Source: Thermoproteus sp. (GTDB lineage: Archaea; Thermoproteota; Thermoprotei; Thermoproteales; Thermoproteaceae). Taken from it: a DNA stretch of 64,000 nt. The stretch covers positions 186,001 through 250,000 of the forward strand of contig JAWARJ010000001.1 of NCBI GenBank assembly GCA_038893495.1. The letters run 5' to 3'. The position numbers were made by a program, and so were the translations under genes. The notes under the pieces were generated by a model, which worked only from the letters and a program-made list of their open reading frames with translations, was not told the origin of the DNA and searched no databases. How positions within the stretch are numbered: the first letter of the stretch is position 1; the number at the start of each line of letters is the position of its first letter. Of this stretch, positions 58,780 to 64,000 are shown one piece after another.

Positions 58780-60414
58780 ATGCCGTGGGAGTTCGTCCTC
58801 ACGGCGGATAGAGCCTCCTTCACCGACTACGGAGGCGCCACGTCTCTTGGCTATGTCGCCTGTATGCCCGCGAGGTTAGTACCTCGTCTCTTCATGGATA
58901 GGTTCTTCACGCCGCCCATAAAGGCCGACAGGGAGGGCAAGGCGCTCTATGCCCCCTACGCCTTGAGGAAGGTGGAGGCCGTGTTGATCAACGCCGGATA
59001 TAAAGACGTGGCGGTGGTGCCCCCCGAAAGGCTGGAAAGAGCAGTGGGCCCCAAGACCAAGCTTTTAGGCGTCAGCGCAGGCCACGACCCCTACGGCCTC
59101 TCTCCCGTCAGCACCTTTTTGACTACGATTTTGGGCGGAGGCGAGACTTGGACCTATAGGTTCTTCAAGGAGCTGGGCGACAAGGTGGAGAAGCTGAAGG
59201 AGAAGTACGGCTTTAAGGTCGTAGTGGGAGGCCCGGGCGTGGAGCAGTTGATGAGGGCCGGCAGGCCCAAATGGGCCGACGTCATATTTATTGACGACGT
59301 AGAGGTTACCCTCCCCAAATGGTTGCCCAAAATATTGGCGGGGGAGGAGGTTCCGCCGGTCATAAGGCCGGGCGTGAACGAATATCCGGCGGCTGAGGAC
59401 ATACCGGCCATAGTGAACCCCGCAAGGCTCGGCGAGGTGCAAATCACTAGGGGGTGCCCCCGCGGATGTCAATTCTGCTCCGTCACGCCAATAACCTTCA
59501 GGTCCATACCCATACCGACAGTGGTCAAGGAGGTGGAGGTCAACCTAAAGGCTGGCTGGACCCAAGCCGATCTGATAACCGACGACGTCCTGCTCTACGG
59601 CACCTCGCCCTACGGCCCCGACAGGCTGAAGGTCAACCACGACGCCATAGTCAAGCTCTACCAAGCGATTAGATCCGTAAGGGTCGGCGACAAGAAGGTG
59701 GAACATATATTCTTCAGCCACGTCTCGGCCGCGCCGGTGGTCGAATCACCCAAGACGGTAAAGGCCATAGCGGAGCTCGGCGGCTTCGGGCCCGACAAAG
59801 GCGACACGCCAGTGATAGGCCTAGAGACCGGCAGTGTTAGGATTCTCAACAAGTACATGAGGAACAAGGCCTATCCCTTCCCGCCGGAGAGATGGCACGA
59901 CGTCATAATTGAGGCCACGGCAATCCTCAACGAGAACTACATCTACCCGGCCTACACCATGACCATAGGGTACCCCGACGAGACCGAAGACGACATAAAG
60001 CAGACCTTAGAGATCGTGGAGAAGATAGTCGACCACGACTTCATAGCCTGGGTCTTCCCGCTCCCGGTAATCCCCATGTACACTTCGGCCCTTAGGCACC
60101 TCAAACACCCCACGCTGGACCTACTGCCCGATGGCTTTTGGGATATCCTCTACGTCAGCTGGAGGTACAACCTCAAGGTCACTAGGCGCCTCGCCCCCAT
60201 CATACTGCAGAACTCGCGGAACGGGATCGTAAGTAAGATAGTCAACTACATGATAGATAAGGTCTTCAACTCCATCGAGTGGATGTTCCAACAGCTGAAG
60301 GAGACCAGGGGCAGGTCGTCCCTCGCCCTATCGCCTATAACTCTAGACAACGCGCTGGGCGTCCTGAAGGCCATATATTGGCTGACCAGGATATCTTTCG
60401 CCAATAAGAACTGA
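58780..60414 (+). CDS. B12-binding-type radical SAM protein
   Basis: A 544-residue radical SAM enzyme. Residues ~60-215 look like a cobalamin-binding-type Rossmann domain (LLGVSAGHDPYGLSP, VVVGGPGVEQLM, ADVIFIDDVE), followed by the radical SAM core with C226, C230 and C233 in GCPRGCQFC. The C-terminal ~120 residues are helical. Such proteins often do methylations or tailoring; the substrate is unknown. ATG at 58780 is preceded by a long A/T stretch with TATATTTATTA at 58746-58756. Confidence 0.8.
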   Translation: MPWEFVLTADRASFTDYGGATSLGYVACMPARLVPRLFMDRFFTPPIKADREGKALYAPYALRKVEAVLINAGYKDVAVVPPERLERAVGPKTKLLGVSAGHDPYGLSPVSTFLTTILGGGETWTYRFFKELGDKVEKLKEKYGFKVVVGGPGVEQLMRAGRPKWADVIFIDDVEVTLPKWLPKILAGEEVPPVIRPGVNEYPAAEDIPAIVNPARLGEVQITRGCPRGCQFCSVTPITFRSIPIPTVVKEVEVNLKAGWTQADLITDDVLLYGTSPYGPDRLKVNHDAIVKLYQAIRSVRVGDKKVEHIFFSHVSAAPVVESPKTVKAIAELGGFGPDKGDTPVIGLETGSVRILNKYMRNKAYPFPPERWHDVIIEATAILNENYIYPAYTMTIGYPDETEDDIKQTLEIVEKIVDHDFIAWVFPLPVIPMYTSALRHLKHPTLDLLPDGFWDILYVSWRYNLKVTRRLAPIILQNSRNGIVSKIVNYMIDKVFNSIEWMFQQLKETRGRSSLALSPITLDNALGVLKAIYWLTRISFANKN

Positions 60415-60442
60415 GCTTTTTTATTGTGGCTCTGGCCCTATA

Positions 60443-61579
60443 GTGTATTCACTCTGCGCTAAGTGTCAGGGCAGAAGGATGTTGTGCGGACTGCCTCGGT
60501 GCCCCATAGTCGAGAGGATCAACGCGCTTAAGGCCTCCTACTTCAAGATAAGGGGGCGCGACATATTCGGCGCGACTCCGCCCGCCGCGGTGGTAGGGGA
60601 GGCGGGTTGGCCTCGCGTGAGGGTCTACATTGGGGAGCCCCCGGAGGTCTCGGGCGAGGAGGCCCGCGCCTACGACGACCCCAAGCTCCTTTGGGGCAAG
60701 GAGCTCGAGGAGATTTTGAGGCTTAGGAGCTATATGGCCTTCGGGTATAGACAGGCCGGGAGGCCTTGGGAGTTGGGCGAGCTTCCCCTCCTCGCGGTGT
60801 CGGAGAGGCCCGTGGATGTGGAGGTCAAGCTGGCGAGGCAACCCGCGTTGGCTCTGAAGTTCGACTTGAGGGAGAAGCCCATGGGCCCCAGGGCGCCTCT
60901 GGAGTCCATAAGGGTGGTCGATAACCCCGCCGTGCCGAGGCCGCTCGACTCGATGATGGAGGACGACGTCAAGGCCGGAGAGGCCGCGGTGGAGCTCTAC
61001 GAGAAGGGGGTGGACCTATATATCATACAGAGGGCCTTCGCCTTAGGCCTATTGGGGGCGCGGGCCAGGAGGAGGCTGGTCCCGACCCGTTGGGCTATAA
61101 CTGCCGTTGATTCCATAATCGGCGACGCTCTGGCCGAGAGGGTGAGGTACGCGCCTGAGGTCTCGCAGGCGCTCTACGGATATGCCGAATATCTCGACAA
61201 TAGGTACCTGGTCCTCGTGTCGCCGGGGCCCCTAAGGTTTTTCTACCTAGAGAGGTGGATATATGGCGGTAGGGCCATCGAGATAGAGGTAGTTGAGGAC
61301 CCTCGGGGGAGGAGGAGCACTATGGATGGGGGCTACGAGGCGGCGAGGTTGGCCGTATTGGAGAAGCTGGTTGCTCTAAACCGCAGGGGGACTGTGTCTA
61401 TAGTGAGGAGGATTGGGGAGAGATACTACGTCTCTGTGGGCAACTGGCAGATAAGAGAGACCCTCCGTAGGATGCAACTAAGGCCTCTAGACGAGGAGTA
61501 TAGGAGGTATGTAGAGCCCGTAGGCAGAGATCCGTCCTCTCTCATAAGGGCTCCTCGCCGCCTAGACGAGTACTTCTAA
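60443..61579 (+). CDS. nreA: NreA-type archaeal DNA repair protein
   Basis: A 378-residue member of the archaeal Nre family, PCNA-associated proteins linked to DNA damage repair. The N-terminal zinc-finger-like cysteines are C5, C8, C15 and C20; GRDIFGATPPAAVVGEAGWP is the Nre N-domain pattern and LVPTRWAITAVDSIIGD the C-domain pattern. The extreme C-terminus RRLDEYF has the spacing of a PCNA-binding motif, though incomplete. GTG at 60443 follows AGCTTTTTTATTG at 60413-60425. Downstream, the stop overlaps a palindrome that precedes the permease gene. Confidence 0.85.
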   Translation: MYSLCAKCQGRRMLCGLPRCPIVERINALKASYFKIRGRDIFGATPPAAVVGEAGWPRVRVYIGEPPEVSGEEARAYDDPKLLWGKELEEILRLRSYMAFGYRQAGRPWELGELPLLAVSERPVDVEVKLARQPALALKFDLREKPMGPRAPLESIRVVDNPAVPRPLDSMMEDDVKAGEAAVELYEKGVDLYIIQRAFALGLLGARARRRLVPTRWAITAVDSIIGDALAERVRYAPEVSQALYGYAEYLDNRYLVLVSPGPLRFFYLERWIYGGRAIEIEVVEDPRGRRSTMDGGYEAARLAVLEKLVALNRRGTVSIVRRIGERYYVSVGNWQIRETLRRMQLRPLDEEYRRYVEPVGRDPSSLIRAPRRLDEYF

Positions 61580-61596
61580 CTCACTTAAAGTGAGTT
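61578..61596. promoter_or_regulatory. Perfect 19-bp palindromic operator candidate
   Basis: AACTCACTTAAAGTGAGTT is a perfect inverted repeat of nine bases around one central base. It lies directly upstream of the TATA-like GAATATATT (61598-61606) of the permease gene at 61628, the usual place for an archaeal repressor or activator site. It overlaps the NreA stop codon. Confidence 0.6.
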
Positions 61597-61627
61597 CAGA
61601 ATATATTCGGGGGAGGAACCCACGTAA

Positions 61628-62863
61628 GTGTTCGAGGAGTTCCAACTGGCCTGGAGGGCCTTATGGGAGAGGAAGGGGAGGACTATAGGCACCATAGTGG
61701 GCGTGATGATAGCTTTCGTCGCCCTCTCGCTGGCCGTGTCGGTCGGCAACGCCTTTAAGGCTTCGACCCAGTCCTTCTTCACGAGTAGCTTCGGCACGAA
61801 CAACATATACATCGTGGGGCAACAGTTCACAGACGCCGACGTGTCCGTGATAGCGTCCTATATATCGCCCTACGCCACGGCTGTGGTCCCCGTGGCGTCG
61901 GCGCCGGCCACAGCCCAAGTGCCCGGCGGCAACAGCATAGCTGTGACTCTATACGGGGTGCCGGCTCAGAACATATCGGCGCTGTTGCCCAACACGGCCC
62001 TCTACGATGGGACGAATGCGGTGGCAGGCTCTATAGCCCTCATGGGCTACTATGTGGCGTTCGACGAGACGACGGGGACGCAGAGGCTCTACGTGGGTAC
62101 ACCCATAGTGTTGAGCTATAGGGGCAAAACATACACATTGGTCACCGGGGGCATAATAGCGGCGGGGACCCCCAACCCCGCCCTCAACACCATGACGGCC
62201 GTAGTGGTGGACATAAACGAATTTAGGGCTATCACCGGCATCACGACATACCGCACAATTGTCGTGACGTTAAAAAACCAGAACTACGTAACTCAGGTAC
62301 AGAACGTCCTCAAGGCGATCTTCCCAAACGCCGAGGTCTTCTCGCCGCAGTCCATCGCCCAGACAATAACTGCGTTCTTCACTGGCCTTGAGTTGTTTTT
62401 GGGTCTTGTTTCTGGTGTTTCTACTGTCATTACGGCGCTTTGGCTTTATGACACTATGACTATATCTGTCATACAGAGGACGAGAGAGTTTGGCATATTG
62501 AGGGCTATAGGCTTCAAGAAGAGACAAATAACGGCTATGATGCTATATGAAGCCCTCATAATAGCCGCCATAGGCATAGCCGCAGGAGCCGCCATAATGG
62601 CCCCACTAAGCCTAGTAAAGATAAACTTCTTCTCTCTCGCCGGGCAGAACACGGCCGCTACCGCCATAACCGCCGCTCCGAGAGGCCCGCGGGGCGGCCC
62701 GTTTGGAGGGGCCAGCCAGCTTGGCACTGTGTCACTTTCGCCGGATCCCAGAATAGCCGCTATAGCGGCCTTGATAGTACTTGCCGTAAATCTAGTAGGC
62801 GCGTTGGTCCCAGCGGTGAGGGCAGGGAGGCTCAACCTAGTGGACGCCTTGAGGTACGAGTAG
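61628..62863 (+). CDS. ABC transporter permease, FtsX/MacB type
   Basis: A 411-residue permease with the MacB layout: one N-terminal helix (KGRTIGTIVGVMIAFVALSL), a large external domain (~45-255), then three C-terminal helices within the FtsX domain (LFLGLVSGVSTVITALWLYD, MLYEALIIAAIGIAAGAAI and IAALIVLAVNLVGALVPAV). TISVIQRTREFGILRAIGFKKRQI is the typical cytoplasmic coupling helix. No ATPase gene is adjacent in the window. A T-rich patch at about 62390-62470 differs in codon use from the rest of the gene. Start GTG at 61628; a palindrome and a TATA box precede it. Confidence 0.85.
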   Translation: MFEEFQLAWRALWERKGRTIGTIVGVMIAFVALSLAVSVGNAFKASTQSFFTSSFGTNNIYIVGQQFTDADVSVIASYISPYATAVVPVASAPATAQVPGGNSIAVTLYGVPAQNISALLPNTALYDGTNAVAGSIALMGYYVAFDETTGTQRLYVGTPIVLSYRGKTYTLVTGGIIAAGTPNPALNTMTAVVVDINEFRAITGITTYRTIVVTLKNQNYVTQVQNVLKAIFPNAEVFSPQSIAQTITAFFTGLELFLGLVSGVSTVITALWLYDTMTISVIQRTREFGILRAIGFKKRQITAMMLYEALIIAAIGIAAGAAIMAPLSLVKINFFSLAGQNTAATAITAAPRGPRGGPFGGASQLGTVSLSPDPRIAAIAALIVLAVNLVGALVPAVRAGRLNLVDALRYE

Positions 62864-64000
62864 CTAAGTGATCCACGTGTTTTTCGACGAGAGGTCGGGA
62901 TAGACGCCTCTCCTCACCTCAAGGGGGGAGAGCCCCAGTTCCTTCAAGGCCCGGCCGACACAGTCCTCTACCTCCCTAATTTTCCTCCGCCTTATCACAT
63001 AGACTCTAGACCCCACGACGAAGGGCCCCACGACGTCGGCCCCCGCATATTTCTCCACGAATTTATCCACTGCGTCTTTATAGACAGGAGGCCCCTCGTG
63101 GAGCTCGTATTCGGGCAACGTCGGAGATTCGACTAAGAAAACCAAATCCACATAGGTCTTCTCGTCGCTTTCCACGCCGACCCTTAAGACCTTAAAGCCG
63201 CATTCCCTCAACTTGTTCCCTAGGGCTCTAGCGTACCTCTTATACATCCCCCAGACCACATCGGGAGGCCTTTGGGGATAGGAGAACTTCACGACCACTG
63301 CAGGCACGGAGAGGGCCCCCTCGACTCTAGGCGGAGAGAAGTAGGAGATAGAAGGCCGCTGGAGGAAACGCCTGGCGGCAAGGACGAAAGTGGACATAGA
63401 GGTTAGAGACACGGCGGCCGCCACGTTCCTATTGGGGTCCACCGGGTCTATTACCACCAGCGGGCTTTTGAACTTCCGCGCGGCCGCTTTGAGGTCTTTG
63501 TAGTGCCCTTCGGGATCTATGACAGTCCTGTAGGGCCTCCATCGAGCCGCCGCCTTTAAGACCTCGACGAAAGAGCCGTAGTGGACAGCCAGGAGCTCCG
63601 CCAGATATCCCGAAAAGCCCTCTACCTTCACCTCGGCCCCGTAGACGCCTATGCTCTTCATGAATTTCTTCAACAGGCGCACCTCAAGTCTCAACTGGTC
63701 GTTGAGCCTCGTCGTTAGGTATCTGTGATGTAGAGGTGACCTGTCCGCCGCGGTCAACACGGGCTCGCCCGGCCTCATCTCGAAACAGGGCACCACGTCG
63801 ACCTCTACGCCGTCTTCATACACCACCAGATAGGGATGTTCGGCGTATCTAGTCTCGACATTCAGACCGTCTCTCTCCATCTCCGACTTGATGGCGCCGA
63901 TCAGCCGATCTAGATAGCTCTTTTCGTGCCCCCTAGGCAGTATTACGAATACGTCCACGTCGACCCCCTCGGGGAGCCACGTCCCTCTGGCCGAAGAGCC
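62864..64000 (-). CDS. cca: Archaeal CCA-adding tRNA nucleotidyltransferase, N-terminus beyond window
   Basis: Adds CCA to tRNA 3' ends without a template. At least 379 codons are present, running off the window at 64000; the frame reads through the edge, so any start inside the window (for example at 63958) is false. The nucleotidyltransferase signature GSSARGTWLPEGVDVDVF, with the catalytic DxD, is encoded at about 63947-64000. The rest is the class I (archaeal) layout: a body with EVDVVPCFEM (third acidic residue) and a C-terminal domain. It is convergent with the permease gene, with no gap. Confidence 0.9.
   Translation of the reverse strand, partial: GSSARGTWLPEGVDVDVFVILPRGHEKSYLDRLIGAIKSEMERDGLNVETRYAEHPYLVVYEDGVEVDVVPCFEMRPGEPVLTAADRSPLHHRYLTTRLNDQLRLEVRLLKKFMKSIGVYGAEVKVEGFSGYLAELLAVHYGSFVEVLKAAARWRPYRTVIDPEGHYKDLKAAARKFKSPLVVIDPVDPNRNVAAAVSLTSMSTFVLAARRFLQRPSISYFSPPRVEGALSVPAVVVKFSYPQRPPDVVWGMYKRYARALGNKLRECGFKVLRVGVESDEKTYVDLVFLVESPTLPEYELHEGPPVYKDAVDKFVEKYAGADVVGPFVVGSRVYVIRRRKIREVEDCVGRALKELGLSPLEVRRGVYPDLSSKNTWIT

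Noticed and set aside
1-64000. Many long antisense or out-of-frame open frames (for example 18697-19437, 25138-25827 and 27403-27813 on the minus strand)
   Set aside because: They lie opposite strongly coding genes, arise from GC-rich codon bias, and their products are Arg/Pro/Ser-rich with no motifs or promoters.

Overview
The window comes from the chromosome of a GC-rich hyperthermophilic crenarchaeon of the order Thermoproteales, most like Thermoproteus or Pyrobaculum. The reasons are: many leaderless genes with a TATA box about 24-27 bases before the start codon and frequent GTG starts; archaeal families (GatD, NreA, isopentenyl phosphate kinase, DUF92, DUF763, archaeal CCA-adding enzyme); a class II lysyl-tRNA synthetase; and a PaREP2b-like region, a family first described in Pyrobaculum. 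No rRNA, tRNA, CRISPR array or transposase was found.

Layout. (1) 1-5206, housekeeping: a CBS-pair protein, ribose-5-phosphate isomerase, a radical SAM/TRAM protein, a small operon (winged helix, ThiL-like kinase, membrane protein) and a DUF92 membrane protein. (2) 5207-6914, a scarred accessory edge: a 127-bp degenerate copy of the DUF92 gene end, a pseudogene copy of the intact gene at 6101-6604, and two related tiny genes of 29 and 22 codons. (3) 6993-30207, a tightly packed plus-strand gene train that looks like a Ted/Ced-type DNA-transfer apparatus: ParA-like ATPase, basic protein, membrane-anchored VirB4/HerA-like ATPase, two unknown proteins, a nine-unit 14-bp tandem array leading into a helix-turn-helix gene, a PIN-like protein, a four-helix membrane protein, a second ATPase, a SWIM zinc-finger protein, a pilin-like protein, a multi-span membrane protein and a 4857-residue giant. 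The giant joins a TedA/VirB6-like membrane head, a glycosylatable ectodomain, a very long coiled coil and a PaREP2b-like tail. Most neighbours overlap by four bases, so they are probably translationally coupled.

(4) 30226-43743, chromosomal genes: prenyl diphosphate synthase and isopentenyl phosphate kinase (archaeal lipids), a ZPR1 protein, an HD hydrolase, GatD, two secreted proteins, TatA, a PLD-type nuclease-like protein, two methyltransferases, a MobA-like protein, an FAD oxidoreductase, LysE, a phosphoesterase and LysRS. (5) 43744-50387: a coiled-coil protein and a decayed stretch, a membrane glycosyltransferase with a phosphohexomutase, a CDF metal transporter, DUF763 and an N-terminal acetyltransferase. 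(6) 50478-53787: a minus-strand group of phosphoglycerate mutase, CutA, DUF2250, DUF1634 and a TauE/SafE exporter. (7) 53853-64000: an HD protein, an AT-rich spacer, a secreted protein, several unknown Thermoproteales-type proteins, an ornithine cyclodeaminase-family enzyme, a candidate C/D box RNA, a B12-type radical SAM protein, NreA, an FtsX/MacB permease behind a perfect palindrome, and the CCA-adding enzyme, which runs off the window.

The most notable content is region 3 with its edge, region 2: a candidate domesticated conjugation machine with a giant fused core protein, its own ParA, a tandem-repeat control site and unexplained micro-genes. Family names rest on motif reading only; no searches were run.
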